From: Corynebacterium flavescens
GTDB taxonomy: Bacteria > Actinomycetota > Actinomycetes > Mycobacteriales > Mycobacteriaceae
Assembly (NCBI RefSeq): GCF_008693105.1
Contig: NZ_VXKK01000046.1
Coordinates: forward strand, 1 to 64,000
DNA length: 64,000 nt
Reading direction: 5' to 3'
The notes beneath the pieces are model-generated. The model ran no database searches. It was not told the origin of the DNA and was given only the letters and a program-made list of their open reading frames with translations. A program made the position numbers and the translations under genes. Shown one piece after another: positions 49,929-60,132 of this stretch (position 1 is the stretch's first letter; every line of letters starts with the position of its first letter).

Positions 49929-50692
49929 TAGCCCTCACCACCTTGAGAGTGGATGCATCCAGTACTCGAGTCCTCGGCGACGACGCGGGAGACAGGGGAG
50001 AGGCGCCACGTCAGCGCCTTGTCCAGTCGCGGGGATAGGTAGCGCAGCAGTAGAAGCAGGAAATAGGCACTAAGCGCCACGACGAGCAACTGTTGCGGGA
50101 ATAGCACGCCGGCTAGTATCCCGAAGATGGCTGCGCTAACAGGCAGTGAAAAGTCGCGATTATTCTGAAAGCAGTCGATAGCAAGAACCACGAAAAGCGC
50201 CACGAGCGCGAAGTCGAGGCCCTGAACACTGGGCGGAATAATCTGGCCAGCTAAAGCGCCTATGAGGCCGCCTCCCACCCACAGGGACTGGCAGAAGACC
50301 TGGATGGTGAGAAGACGGGTGCCGCTGGGAACGTCACCGCGCGGTAGGGCGGAGACGATGGCATAGGCTTCGTCGGTAAGCGCGTAGGTGGAATAGGCGC
50401 TGCCGAGGCGGTTTTTGATCTGTTGGCGTGGGAACGTCAATCCGTAGAATACGTGCCGGAAGTTGACCATGAAACCCGTCAGCGCGGAGGCGAGGGCGCT
50501 GGTGCCACCGGTGACCATGGTGATGGCGAGGAACTCCATCGAGCCGGCGTAGATGACGAAGGAGAACACCGGTGCCCACCACCACTCGAAGCCTGACTGC
50601 ACCAATAGGATCCCGAAGGCTATACCAAGAGGCACTACCCCTAGCGCCAACAACCAGGCATCCTGCAGACCTTTTCTCACTTCCTGAAGCAT
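49928..50692 (-). CDS. azlC: AzlC-family branched-chain amino acid exporter large subunit
   Basis: 254 residues with about seven hydrophobic helices. Family motifs: PLGIAFGILLVQSGFEWWWAPVFSFVIYAGSMEFLAI near 20-57, NFRHVFYGLTF near 78 and TDEAYAIVSALP near 103. The ATG at 50692 follows AGGAAGTGAGA-like purines. The last 25 residues are hydrophilic. Confidence 0.9.
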   Translation of the reverse strand: MLQEVRKGLQDAWLLALGVVPLGIAFGILLVQSGFEWWWAPVFSFVIYAGSMEFLAITMVTGGTSALASALTGFMVNFRHVFYGLTFPRQQIKNRLGSAYSTYALTDEAYAIVSALPRGDVPSGTRLLTIQVFCQSLWVGGGLIGALAGQIIPPSVQGLDFALVALFVVLAIDCFQNNRDFSLPVSAAIFGILAGVLFPQQLLVVALSAYFLLLLLRYLSPRLDKALTWRLSPVSRVVAEDSSTGCIHSQGGEG

Positions 50693-50749
50693 AGGCTAGA
50701 TACTAACGCATTAGATGCGCCGCATAATTCCGCAGGGTCAGAGCAGCGG

Positions 50750-51346
50750 CTAGTTATCCTCGAGGTTGGCCGGATAGGTGGAGTAAAGGGGAAGAGGCAT
50801 GGGCTGGCGCTTCATAACATCCGCCCACAGATCGGCGCCGCCGGGCGTGATGACGTCCTGCGCTAGGGCAGGAGCCACAAACCAATCGCCGCGCTCAATC
50901 TCCTCATCCAATTGCCCCGGCGCCCATTCGGCGTAGCCGGCGAACATGCGCATGCCAGTGACCAGCTCGGCCACCTCCTCGGGCTCGGAACGCAGATCCA
51001 CGTGAACAAGGCGCGGGGCCAGCCGGTTGATCTGTGTGTGCTCGTCGATATTGACGCCCTGCTTGGTCATCCCAAGGCCCACCACGGACTGCTGGTTGAG
51101 CGGACCCCCGATGTAGAGCGCCTGCGGCTTGCTCACCACGGGGAGCCACTCGGGCAACACGTTGAATAAAGCCACCTCGGAGCGCTTACTGAGATCGACA
51201 CCGAAAGTGAGCATGTCATTGTGCTCAATGACGAGGACGACTGAGCGGGAGAACTGTGGCGCGAGGATCCCCGGAGCGGCCACCAGAAGCTGTCCGGGTG
51301 CGGGTTCGTTGCGCTCGAGCGCGTTAAAGAGTCTATCTGCGTACAT
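50750..51346 (-). CDS. YqgE/AlgH family protein (UPF0301)
   Basis: 198 residues from the ATG at 51346. Conserved PAPGQLLVAAPGILAPQFSRSVVLVIEHNDMLTFGVDLSKRSE at the N-terminus, LYIGGPLNQQSVVGL near 85 and MRMFAGYAEWAPGQLDEEIERGDWFVAP near 130-160. Biochemical role unknown across the family. It lies 4 bp after cca and is probably co-transcribed with it. Confidence 0.92.
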   Translation of the reverse strand: MYADRLFNALERNEPAPGQLLVAAPGILAPQFSRSVVLVIEHNDMLTFGVDLSKRSEVALFNVLPEWLPVVSKPQALYIGGPLNQQSVVGLGMTKQGVNIDEHTQINRLAPRLVHVDLRSEPEEVAELVTGMRMFAGYAEWAPGQLDEEIERGDWFVAPALAQDVITPGGADLWADVMKRQPMPLPLYSTYPANLEDN

Positions 51347-51350
51347 ATTG

Positions 51351-52784
51351 TTACTTAGACTCCCACCACTGGCGCAACTTCGCAATCGCCTCTTCTCTAT
51401 CGAGGGGGCCATGTTCGAGCCGCTGTTCCTTCAAGAAGGCCCAGGCCTGGCCTACCTCGGGCCCGGGCGAAAGCCCGAGAATCCGCATGATCTCGTTGCC
51501 ATCCAGGTCTGGGCGGACGCGAGCTAAGTCCTCCTGCTCCTCAAGCACCTCGATGCGATGGACCAATTCGTCGTAGGTGCGCTGCAGACGCCGGGCTTTG
51601 CGCTCGTTGCGGGTGGTGCAATCCGCGCGCACCAGCTTGTGGAGCCGCGGCAGGAGCTCACCGGCATCAGTAACGTAGCGGCGCACCGCTGAGTCCGTCC
51701 ACTGGTTCTCCCCAAAGCCATGGAAGCGCATGTGCAGATAGACCAGCTGCCCGATCTCCTCAATTATGGCCTTGGGGTACTTGAGCTTCTTCAGGCGACG
51801 ACGCGCGAGTTTAGCCCCCACGACCTCGTGATGGTGGAAAGTAACCTTGCCCGAGGAGGTATCGCGGGTATCGGGCTTGCCAATATCGTGCAGCAAGGCG
51901 GCCCAGCGCAGCACGAGGTCGGGGCCGTCCTCCTCCTGCTCGACCGCTTGGCGCAATACGGTGAGCGAATGGGCGTAGACATCCTTGTGCTGGGCGTGCT
52001 CATCCGGAGTCATATGCAGTGCCGAGATCTCGGGGAATACATAATCCGCGATACCGGTATCAACCAATACGTCGATGCCGTCCCAGGGAGCAACGCCACA
52101 CATGAGTTTGTCTAGCTCCGCGTGGACTCGCTCGACGGTGATGCGCTGGATCTCGCCGGCCATCTCATGCATAGCGGCCAAGACTCGGTCCGCTACGCGG
52201 AACTCGAGCTGCGAAACGAAGCGAGCGGCACGCAACATACGCAGCGGATCATCGTGGAAAGACACTTCTGGCGCGGCCGGGGTATCTAGGACCCCAGCAG
52301 CCAGATCCTGTAGGCCACCCATAGGATCGTGGAACTGGCTGGTGCCGTCCGCGCGCAACTCGATGGCCATGGCATTGACCTTGAAATCGCGGCGAATGAG
52401 ATCACCCTCGAGGGTATCGCCGTAGACGACCTCGGGATTGCGCGAGTCCCCATCGTAGGTGTCGGCGCGGAAAGTGGTGATCTCGATCTGCTGGCCCTTG
52501 AAAGCCGCAGAGACCGTGCCGAAATCTATCCCCGTGTCCCACACGGTCTCCGCCCACTCCTCGAGGATCTCTTTGACCACTACTGGGCGGGCCGGAGTGG
52601 TGAAGTCAAGATCGTGGCCCAGCCTGCCCAGCATGGCATCACGCACCGAGCCTCCGACGAGATAAAGCGGGAAGCCGCGCTCGGCAAAACGCGAAAGGAG
52701 GCCGGCCAACAGGCCACTGAGCGAGGAAGCGGTGCTGTCCGCGCGGGCAAGTACGCCGATTAGCTGAGTGTCCTGAGAATTCAC
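51351..52784 (-). CDS. cca: CCA tRNA nucleotidyltransferase
   Basis: About 477 residues from a GTG at 52784. Class II nucleotidyltransferase: [23 protein letters not shown] near 38-60 with the metal-binding DxD, a head/neck region with [12 protein letters not shown] near 120 and [16 protein letters not shown] near 160. An HD domain, [12 protein letters not shown] near 293, follows. It adds or repairs the 3' CCA of tRNAs. The GTG is chosen because TAGACT lies 7 bp before it on the minus strand (leaderless), and only 28 bp separate it from the divergent NUDIX gene. Confidence 0.93.
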   Translation of the reverse strand: MNSQDTQLIGVLARADSTASSLSGLLAGLLSRFAERGFPLYLVGGSVRDAMLGRLGHDLDFTTPARPVVVKEILEEWAETVWDTGIDFGTVSAAFKGQQIEITTFRADTYDGDSRNPEVVYGDTLEGDLIRRDFKVNAMAIELRADGTSQFHDPMGGLQDLAAGVLDTPAAPEVSFHDDPLRMLRAARFVSQLEFRVADRVLAAMHEMAGEIQRITVERVHAELDKLMCGVAPWDGIDVLVDTGIADYVFPEISALHMTPDEHAQHKDVYAHSLTVLRQAVEQEEDGPDLVLRWAALLHDIGKPDTRDTSSGKVTFHHHEVVGAKLARRRLKKLKYPKAIIEEIGQLVYLHMRFHGFGENQWTDSAVRRYVTDAGELLPRLHKLVRADCTTRNERKARRLQRTYDELVHRIEVLEEQEDLARVRPDLDGNEIMRILGLSPGPEVGQAWAFLKEQRLEHGPLDREEAIAKLRQWWESK

Positions 52785-52812
52785 GGGTGTGAGTCTACTA
52801 CGATTGAGGGCG
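52785..52812. promoter_or_regulatory. 28-bp divergent promoter region of cca and the NUDIX gene
   Basis: Minus strand TAGACT (52797-52792) lies 7 bp before the cca GTG. Plus strand TACGAT (52799-52804) lies 8 bp before the NUDIX ATG. Both messages should be leaderless, with -10 boxes nearly back to back and each -35 region inside the other gene. Confidence 0.6.
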
Positions 52813-53481
52813 ATGACTAACCACAAACAAGGCGCCTTTCGCGGCTCCGACACCCCGGGAAGCCCCCAGGGTGAGGGCCAAGGGAAAGGACAGGGCCGCA
52901 ACCGCCGCCGTCGGCGCAAGCGTGCGGATAACCGTAACCGCCGCCCGCAGCGCCACCAACAGGGCGGCAATACGCGCATGATCACGCGCGACGAGACCTC
53001 CGCCGGTGGTCTCGTGGTCTCTGGCCTGGCCGAGGCCGTTTCCCCCGAAGGAGACGTCGATCTCTCGCGCATCTACGTAGCACTTATCGGGCGGCTCGAC
53101 CGCCGCGGCAGGCTGCTGTGGTCGATGCCCAAAGGGCACGTAGAAAACGGCGAAAGCAAAGATGTCACGGCCGAGCGCGAGGTCTGGGAGGAAACCGGCA
53201 TCAACGGCACGGTCTTCGCCAGCCTCGGCGTCATCGACTACTGGTTCGTCTCCGAGGGCGTGCGCATTCACAAGACGGTGCATCACCATCTCCTGCGCTT
53301 TGTTGACGGCGTAATGAATGATGAGGACCCAGAAGTCACCGAGGTTTCTTGGATTCCTGTTTCCGAGCTCATCGAGCACTTGGCCTATGCGGACGAGCGC
53401 AAACTCGCGCGCATAGCCCACGATCTTCTGCCCGATCTCGCCCGAAAGGAAGCCGCAGCGGGAAAGGCAACCCCGCGGTGA
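52813..53481 (+). CDS. NUDIX hydrolase with basic N-terminal tail
   Basis: 222 residues from the ATG at 52813. Residues 1-55 are unstructured and very rich in Arg, Gln and Gly ([16 protein letters not shown]), suitable for nucleic-acid contact. The NUDIX box [23 protein letters not shown] at about 111-133 fits GX5EX7REUXEEXGU exactly. The substrate is a nucleoside diphosphate derivative of unknown type. It overlaps the next gene in GTGA, so the two are translationally coupled. The same arrangement with cca and murJ is usual in corynebacteria and mycobacteria. Confidence 0.92.
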   Translation: MTNHKQGAFRGSDTPGSPQGEGQGKGQGRNRRRRRKRADNRNRRPQRHQQGGNTRMITRDETSAGGLVVSGLAEAVSPEGDVDLSRIYVALIGRLDRRGRLLWSMPKGHVENGESKDVTAEREVWEETGINGTVFASLGVIDYWFVSEGVRIHKTVHHHLLRFVDGVMNDEDPEVTEVSWIPVSELIEHLAYADERKLARIAHDLLPDLARKEAAAGKATPR

Positions 53482-55721
53482 CGCGCCCCAGACTCTATCG
53501 CCGGGGCAGGACCGCCGCGGCCACCGCCGCTACAGCGGGCTTGCTGGCGCTTAATGCGCCTTGGGCGGGTGCAAACACGGTCGAGGGCCCGCAGTTTAGC
53601 CCCGCAGCAGTAGTCGATACCCAGCAGTGGTCTGCGGCAAGGGCCTCCGACGAGCTTGACTTCGACCTCCTAGACGCCCAGCCCATCTCGGTGGGAGATG
53701 CCATGCACCTGCGCTTCCTCCTGCACAATCCGACTTCCTCTACCGTGGATGATCTCCAGATCACCAGCCGCCGCGGCGATGCCGTGGCCTCCACCGACAG
53801 CGCTAGGGAGCAGTTGGCGGGCGGCGCCTTCCCTTACTTCGGGGCCTCCACCACGGCGGATTCCCTGGCGCCGGAGGAGACCAAAGAGGTAGAGCTCATC
53901 GTGCCGACTGCCTTGGCCGATGAGACCACCTTGGCCATCGATGAGCCTGGCGCCTACCCGCTGATGTTTACGCTCACCGGCTCCCGCGATGGGCAGGCCA
54001 CGAGCTTTGCAGAGGAGCGCCTGATCTACGACGTCGCGCCTTCCGCCACCCCAGAACCAGGACAAGAACCAGAACAGGCCACACCACAACCGGACCAAGC
54101 CGTGCAACAAGATCCACCTCAACAGCACGCGTTGACCGTGGTCTATCCCATTACCTCGGAGATCGACATCGTCCCTGGTGATACCGGTGGAGAAGGCCTC
54201 ATTTTGAGCAATGACAACCTAGCCTCAGAGCTCGCGGAAGGTGGGCGCTTGAGCGCCCTGCTCGACTCCTACTTCTCCCATAACCTGCGCGGCGCGGGCT
54301 GCGTGGCGCTCGACCCAGCCCTGATCGATACCGTGGACCGCATGGCCAGGGGCTATACCGTCAATCAGACCAGGCCTTCCGTTGCCCAGCGCCCCCAGCG
54401 CCTGCGCGATTCCTGGTTCGATTCCGATCGCGATACCCGCGGAGAGCCCGGGACAGGCTCGCAGGCGGCGGCGGCGTGGCTGGCCCGGCTGAAGAATCTC
54501 GACTGCACCATGACCATGCCCTGGGCCAACTCCGATGCCTCGGCCGTGGCCCACACCAACAACGGCTTCCTCAAGTACGAGGCCACTCAGCGTGGGGCGG
54601 AGACTATCGAGCGCATCACGGGCAAACCCGTAAGCACTGATCTCCTCGCGGTGGGTTCGGGCTATATCTCGCAGTCCCTCGACGTGCCCACCCTGGTGGC
54701 TAACAACTCCCAGTGGAAGGGCAGGGCGGCTACTTTCGACGCCTCCCTGGGCGCGCTGCTGGCACATACCGGCAGCAAGCCGCAGACGGTGGGCTATTCC
54801 AACCCGCAATTGCGCTATGACTACTCCATGGACTCAGGCCTCTCGCGGGCCTTGAGCGGTGCCGCCGGCTTATCCGTGGCTGCGCGGGCCGGGGATACCG
54901 TGGCGAAGCTACCCAACTACCAGGGGGAAAGCGCGGCACAGGCGGCGCTCGATGCCGCGCAGAGCCTGGTGGACTCGGGGACCTCGACTGCCAGGGGCGT
55001 CGCCCAGCTGCCCATCGAGGATCAGGATTCCGCCCAGCCGGGCAGCCCCTATGCGGATCCGGCAGCCTTTAGTGATGCTGAGATTGTGCGCGTGGAGCAA
55101 CAGGCGCGCTATACCGACGATCTCACCAACATCATGGTCAATGACCCATCCATCGCGCTTACCCGCTACGGCTTCACGCTGCCTCTGCGCCGCGGGCTCA
55201 TCTCTTCCTTTTCCATCACCGATCGCGCCACGAGTGCGCAGTTCTCTGAGGCCGTGGCCACGTCCAATGAGCGCCTCGAGAAGCAATCCGAAATGCTGCG
55301 TGAGCTGCGTGATTCGGTCTCCCTTATCCCCCCGGGCAACGTTTATACGCGTGTTTCCGAGTCGTCGCCGCTGCTCATCGTGGCCGAGAACGGTCTGCCT
55401 TTGCCGGTGGAGGCGCGCATGCTTTACGAAGCCTCCGATGACAGCGTCCTCAACACACCGGCCACTGTGCGCATTCCGGCCAAAGGCTCGATTACCGTGT
55501 CCATGACGGCTTCAATGCCCAATGACACCGACCGCTCCGATATCCGGTTGTGGCTGGCGACACCTAATGAATCGACCATTTCCCAGCCGATCAATATCGC
55601 TGTGCAGACGCGGGCCGGTATCCTAAGCGTGTATGGCGTCGGCGTAATCGCCGCGCTCGCACTGGTTCTGGCCACGTTGTTCCGGCTCGGAAAGAAGAAA
55701 AAGAATAGGCGACAAAGATAG
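53478..55721 (+). CDS. DUF6049 family secreted/membrane-anchored protein
   Basis: 747 residues from the GTG at 53478 that overlaps the NUDIX stop. An N-terminal signal sequence ([32 protein letters not shown]) is followed by a large extracytoplasmic region and a single C-terminal helix (about 712-735) with a basic end ([10 protein letters not shown]). A Pro/Gln/Glu-rich linker lies near 195-215. The family always accompanies murJ in actinobacteria and is thought to serve cell-wall assembly; the biochemical role is unknown. Confidence 0.88.
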   Translation: MTRPRLYRRGRTAAATAATAGLLALNAPWAGANTVEGPQFSPAAVVDTQQWSAARASDELDFDLLDAQPISVGDAMHLRFLLHNPTSSTVDDLQITSRRGDAVASTDSAREQLAGGAFPYFGASTTADSLAPEETKEVELIVPTALADETTLAIDEPGAYPLMFTLTGSRDGQATSFAEERLIYDVAPSATPEPGQEPEQATPQPDQAVQQDPPQQHALTVVYPITSEIDIVPGDTGGEGLILSNDNLASELAEGGRLSALLDSYFSHNLRGAGCVALDPALIDTVDRMARGYTVNQTRPSVAQRPQRLRDSWFDSDRDTRGEPGTGSQAAAAWLARLKNLDCTMTMPWANSDASAVAHTNNGFLKYEATQRGAETIERITGKPVSTDLLAVGSGYISQSLDVPTLVANNSQWKGRAATFDASLGALLAHTGSKPQTVGYSNPQLRYDYSMDSGLSRALSGAAGLSVAARAGDTVAKLPNYQGESAAQAALDAAQSLVDSGTSTARGVAQLPIEDQDSAQPGSPYADPAAFSDAEIVRVEQQARYTDDLTNIMVNDPSIALTRYGFTLPLRRGLISSFSITDRATSAQFSEAVATSNERLEKQSEMLRELRDSVSLIPPGNVYTRVSESSPLLIVAENGLPLPVEARMLYEASDDSVLNTPATVRIPAKGSITVSMTASMPNDTDRSDIRLWLATPNESTISQPINIAVQTRAGILSVYGVGVIAALALVLATLFRLGKKKKNRRQR

Positions 55722-55728
55722 CTCCTCT

Positions 55729-58700
55729 ATGACTAAAGATCTAGGCCATTCGGCCAACCCCCAGGGAATAGGAACCGAGTCGGTGGAGGCAAGCACCGCC
55801 GCCACTACAGCTCCGAGTTCCTCGATCGGAGCACGCCGGCGAATTGTGACTGCCTCGCCTCCCGCGCCCGTGCCGGATCGCCGCAGTGCTCCCGCTAATC
55901 AGACAGGCCCTGTCGCTCCTGTGGAGGATAAGTCCGCGCTGCGCCGAATCAGGGCCCAAGCTTCGGACACAGATTCTGCCTCCGCCTCAACCTCAGCGGC
56001 GGGGGAGGAGTCAGCGCAACAGCGCTCGGACTCCGACAGCTCTGTGGTGCGTGCCACTGGGTCAATGGCTCTGGCCACGATGATCTCCCGCATCACCGGC
56101 TTCCTGCGCAATGTACTGATCGGTTCCTCGCTCGGCCCGGCTATTTCCTCCGCGTTTACCACCGCAAATCAGCTGCCGAACCTCATCACCGAAATCGTCT
56201 TGGGCGCGGTGTTGACCTCTCTGGTGGTCCCGGTTTTGGTGCGTGCGGAAAAGGAGGACGCCGATCGCGGCGAGGCCTTTGTCCGGCGCCTGTTTACACT
56301 CGCTTTCTCCTTGCTCGGCATCATCACCATCGCTTCCTGCATCTTTGCCCCGCAGCTGACCATGATGATGTTGCCGGAAGATGGCAAGGTCAACGGCATC
56401 CAGGCCACCTCCTTCGCCTTCCTCCTGCTGCCGCAGATCTTTTTCTACGGGCTCTTCGCCCTCTTCCAAGCGGTGCTTAATACCAAGAATGTTTTCGGTC
56501 CCGGTGCGTGGGCGCCGGTGCTCAATAACATCATCTCCATCGCTGTTCTCGTGGCCTATCAGCTGGTTCCCGGTAGCCTGCATCCGCAGGCGCCCTCGCC
56601 GGTGAGTGATCCTCACGTGCTGCTGCTGGGCTTGGGCACCACCCTCGGTGTGGTCTTGCAGTGTCTGATTCTCTTCCCCTCCCTCAAGAAGGCGGGGATT
56701 AACCTGCGGCCGCTGTGGGGCCTCGATGATAGGCTTCGGCAGTTTGGCGGCATGGCGCTGGCCATCGTGGCCTATGTGGCCATCTCGCAGCTGGGCTACG
56801 TCATCACCACGCGTGTGGCCGCTACTGCCGATGCGGGTGCTCCCTTTACCTATCAGCAGGCCTGGCTGCTCTTGCAGGTTCCTTATGGCGTCATCGGCGT
56901 CACCCTGCTGACGGCTATCATGCCGCGCCTGTCCCGCAACGCAGCCGACGGCGACGTTAAGGCCGTGGTCAGGGATCTCACGCTCGGCACCAAGCTGACC
57001 TTCATCGCGCTGATTCCCGTGGTCGTCTTCATGACCGGCTTCGGAATCCCCATTACCCGCGGCCTTTTCCAATACGGTCAATTCGATAGCGCGGCGGCGG
57101 AGCTACTCGGCCTGACTTTGAGCTTCTCCGCCTTCACGCTCATTCCTTATGCCTTGGTGCTTCTGCACCTGCGCGTGTTCTATGCCCGCGAAGAGGCGTG
57201 GACGCCGACGTTCATCATCGCCGGGATCACTTTCACCAAGATCGTGCTCTCCCTGCTGGCGCCGCACGTTGCGGACTCCCCGCAACGCGTGGTGATCCTC
57301 CTGGGTACTGCCAACGGCTTCGGTTTCATCGCCGGTGCGGTCATCGGCGGCTTCCTGCTCAAGCGCAAGCTCGGCAGCTTGGGTGGGCGCGCGGTCATGG
57401 CCACCACGGCCTGGGCCACCTTCTCCTCCCTCATCGGCTTGGGAGTGACCTATCTGCTCAGCCTGGCGTTGAATGCGGTGCTTCCTGCGGATCTTCCGGG
57501 CATCGTGGTCCTCGTTCGCCTAGCGGTCTACGGGCTCACCTTCGTCGTCGTCACCGGGTTGGTGCTTTCGCGCTCCGGCCTGCCCGAGGTGGTCAACTTG
57601 GGCCGCCAGCTCCAGCGCATCCCTGGGCTTTCTCGCATCATCAAGATCGACGAGGCCGCGGCAATCGAGGTCGAGGCCCCGGATATGCAGGAGATCCAGC
57701 CCATCTTCAACCAGGATGCCTTCAACTCCTCTCCCATCCCGCCACCCATGTCTGCCGGCATCGTCCGCGGTCCGCGGCTGGTGCCTGGCGCACCGGTCTC
57801 GGATGGCCGCTTCCGCCTGCTCCATGACTGCGGTTCCGTCCCCGGCGCCCGTTTCTGGCAGGCCCGGGAGCAGGAAAGCGGGCGCCTGGTCTCCCTGACC
57901 TTCGTGGATACCACCGGCGAATCCCCGCTGGCTCCGGCACCTCCGGCCATTGCGGCCCGGCGCTCGGCCGCGGTATCGCGCAGCACTCGCCGTCTGGCAG
58001 AGCTTAACCTCGACTCCGTGGCGGATAATGTCGATATCTTGTCCTATCGTTCCGGCTGCCTCGTGGTCGCCGATTGGGTCGAAGGCACCTCGCTCAAGGC
58101 GGTCGCCCAGGCAGGCGATTTGGATCCGCACGCGGTGGCGCATGCTCTGTCGAAGCTGGTGGCGGATACCACCACGGCACACCACAACCACCTCGTCTTC
58201 GGCCTCGATAACCGGGACCGGATTCGGATCTCTACGGACGGCGTCGCCAAGCTGGCCTTCCCCGCCGTCTTGGAGCGCAATACCCCGGCCAAGGATGCCG
58301 AGGCCATCGCGTCGGCCATCTCCTTGTTGGTGGATGCCACCAGCCCCACCCCGGAGGTGCTGCGCTCGATCGCGGAGGATGCAGCGCAGGTCAAGCCTGT
58401 GCCGCAGGGACAAGAGACACAAGCTACCGAGGGTGCGGTATCTACGGAAGGCACAGAAGACACAGAATCCGAGGCCCCGGCGGATACTACGCTGCGCGAG
58501 ATAGCCCGGCGTCTGGAGGCCTATGCCCACGAGGAGGAGCCGGATGGCACCATCGTGGAGGAGAAGCTCTCCATCGCCCAAGAACCCACGCATAAGGTCA
58601 GCGAGCCTGAGGCAACCACCGGTTTTGGCGGGCGCGGATACTCCGGGTCCGGGGTCTTTATCATCGCTTTCCTGGCTACGATCTTCGTCGTGGGCATGGC

Positions 58701-59220
58701 GGCACTGACCACGTGGATCATGTCACTCATTGGTAACGGCGACTCGAATTCGCCGGTTGATTCCGACTCACTCAAGCAAGAGACCAGCACTGCGCGCATG
58801 GCCCCAGCGGTGTTGTTGCGGGAGGATAGTGCGCTGAGCGTTCCGGAAGGTGCCCAACAACCTGCGCTGATCGACAACGCCTCCGCACCGGCCTGGTCCA
58901 CGCAGGAGAAGGGGAGTGGGGTGCTGGTCAAGCTCAGCGAACCGGCGCAGCTTAGCGTCATCCAGCTCTCGCAATCCTCGTCGCAGGGCGCGCAGTTTGA
59001 GGTCTATGGAGTGCATTCCGCCTCCTTCGACCCTGCTAATCCCACACCGGCCACCTTGCCGCTGCTCGCGGCAGGGGAGTTCGAATCCACCCAGGCCGAT
59101 TTCGAGCTGCGGGAGTCCGCGGAATCCTTCGACTCCGTCCTCGTCCTCATCACCCAATTGCCGGAATCAGGTACCGCAACATTAAGTGATGTGCAGATCA
59201 TCGGGCGGCCGCACAGCTAG
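55729..59220 (+). CDS. murJ: Lipid II flippase MurJ (MviN) with C-terminal pseudokinase
   Basis: 1163 residues. Residues 1-105 are disordered; the MurJ core of about 14 helices runs from about 108 (MALATMISRITGFLRNVLIG) to about 640. Residues about 690-930 resemble a serine/threonine kinase fold lacking catalytic motifs (DGRFRLLHDCGSVPGARFWQARE at its start). A single helix at about 974-1000 is followed by a beta-rich extracytoplasmic domain (about 1030-1163). The layout matches mycobacterial MviN, whose pseudokinase binds FhaA when phosphorylated. It should flip lipid II and couple this to Ser/Thr-kinase signalling. It lies 7 bp after DUF6049 and is followed by a terminator. Confidence 0.95.
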   Translation: MTKDLGHSANPQGIGTESVEASTAATTAPSSSIGARRRIVTASPPAPVPDRRSAPANQTGPVAPVEDKSALRRIRAQASDTDSASASTSAAGEESAQQRSDSDSSVVRATGSMALATMISRITGFLRNVLIGSSLGPAISSAFTTANQLPNLITEIVLGAVLTSLVVPVLVRAEKEDADRGEAFVRRLFTLAFSLLGIITIASCIFAPQLTMMMLPEDGKVNGIQATSFAFLLLPQIFFYGLFALFQAVLNTKNVFGPGAWAPVLNNIISIAVLVAYQLVPGSLHPQAPSPVSDPHVLLLGLGTTLGVVLQCLILFPSLKKAGINLRPLWGLDDRLRQFGGMALAIVAYVAISQLGYVITTRVAATADAGAPFTYQQAWLLLQVPYGVIGVTLLTAIMPRLSRNAADGDVKAVVRDLTLGTKLTFIALIPVVVFMTGFGIPITRGLFQYGQFDSAAAELLGLTLSFSAFTLIPYALVLLHLRVFYAREEAWTPTFIIAGITFTKIVLSLLAPHVADSPQRVVILLGTANGFGFIAGAVIGGFLLKRKLGSLGGRAVMATTAWATFSSLIGLGVTYLLSLALNAVLPADLPGIVVLVRLAVYGLTFVVVTGLVLSRSGLPEVVNLGRQLQRIPGLSRIIKIDEAAAIEVEAPDMQEIQPIFNQDAFNSSPIPPPMSAGIVRGPRLVPGAPVSDGRFRLLHDCGSVPGARFWQAREQESGRLVSLTFVDTTGESPLAPAPPAIAARRSAAVSRSTRRLAELNLDSVADNVDILSYRSGCLVVADWVEGTSLKAVAQAGDLDPHAVAHALSKLVADTTTAHHNHLVFGLDNRDRIRISTDGVAKLAFPAVLERNTPAKDAEAIASAISLLVDATSPTPEVLRSIAEDAAQVKPVPQGQETQATEGAVSTEGTEDTESEAPADTTLREIARRLEAYAHEEEPDGTIVEEKLSIAQEPTHKVSEPEATTGFGGRGYSGSGVFIIAFLATIFVVGMAALTTWIMSLIGNGDSNSPVDSDSLKQETSTARMAPAVLLREDSALSVPEGAQQPALIDNASAPAWSTQEKGSGVLVKLSEPAQLSVIQLSQSSSQGAQFEVYGVHSASFDPANPTPATLPLLAAGEFESTQADFELRESAESFDSVLVLITQLPESGTATLSDVQIIGRPHS

Positions 59221-59255
59221 CTCCAAGCCAGTTCCCCGCATCCTCTACTCACATC

Positions 59256-59304
59256 CCCGTCGCCACCGTTTCTCTCTCGGAGTACGGTGGCGATGGGCAT
59301 TTTA
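59256..59304 (+). terminator. Terminator after murJ
   Basis: TCGCCACCGT (59260-59269) and ACGGTGGCGA (59284-59293) form a 10-bp stem, extended by CCC/GGG, followed by ATTTTA. Confidence 0.88.
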
Positions 59305-59359
59305 AAACCCTCCTCACCGTGGTTTTCCCTTAGTTTTCGCGTTGATTTTACTTCAAGTG

Positions 59360-59387
59360 TTGACTAATTCGTGGGGAAGAGTACAAT
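59360..59387 (+). promoter_or_regulatory. Promoter of the YceI gene
   Basis: TTGACT (59360-59365) and TACAAT (59382-59387) are spaced by 16 bp. This predicts a leader of about 30 bases with AGGAGA before the ATG at 59426. One of the strongest-looking promoters in the window. Confidence 0.75.
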
Positions 59388-59425
59388 GCCTGTTGATACG
59401 TCACCAACCAACTTAGGAGATTTAA

Positions 59426-59959
59426 ATGTCTAACCTTGCAGGCACCTGGACCCTCGACCCCGCTCACACCTACATCGGCTTTATTGCACGTCACGCCATG
59501 GTCACCAAGGTCCGCGGCAAGTTCGAGGACTTCGAAGCCTCTTTCACCGTCGCCGAGAACATTGATGATTCCACGGCAAAGGCAACCATCAAGGCAGCCT
59601 CCATCAACACCGATAACGCCGACCGTGACAATCACGTCAAGAGCGATGACTTCTTCGCAGTAGAGAAGTTCCCCGAGCTGACCTTCGTCTCCACCGGTTT
59701 CGACGTCGACGCACAAGGCAACGGCACCGTCACCGGCGATCTCACCATCAAGGGTGTCACCAAGTCCGTCACCCTTGACGTCGAGGCAGACGGCGTGGCT
59801 GAGGATCCCTTCGGCAACACCCGCTTCGGCTTCGAGGCTAAGACCAAGATCAACCGCATAGACTTCGGCATCGACTTCAATGCTCCCCTGAAGACCGGCG
59901 GCGTGCTCCTCTCCGAGGAGATTCGCATTGAAATCGAAGGCTCCGCCATCAAGCAGTAG
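59426..59959 (+). CDS. YceI family lipocalin-like protein
   Basis: 177 residues, all of them the YceI beta-barrel: LAGTWTLDPAHTYIGFIARHAMVTKVRGKFEDF at the start, FPELTFVSTG near 85, GDLTIKGVTKSVTLDVE near 105-120, RFGFEAKTKINRIDFGIDFNAPL near 133-155. No signal peptide, so it acts in the cytoplasm, binding an isoprenoid-like lipid by family analogy. A strong promoter and Shine-Dalgarno suggest high expression. Confidence 0.92.
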   Translation: MSNLAGTWTLDPAHTYIGFIARHAMVTKVRGKFEDFEASFTVAENIDDSTAKATIKAASINTDNADRDNHVKSDDFFAVEKFPELTFVSTGFDVDAQGNGTVTGDLTIKGVTKSVTLDVEADGVAEDPFGNTRFGFEAKTKINRIDFGIDFNAPLKTGGVLLSEEIRIEIEGSAIKQ

Positions 59960-60132
59960 CGCAAATACCTCAGGGCTCGGTACATTTCTTCATCCTCATC
60001 GACAGCGGCATGCTGTTGAGAAGGAGGGCGATGCGAATGTAGCGAGCCCTTATCCTTATGTTTTAAGGGCCTTCTAGCTTGGGGCACGGCCCTGTCGCCG
60101 CGAGGAACCCTGGGCAACTACCATTGGCCACC

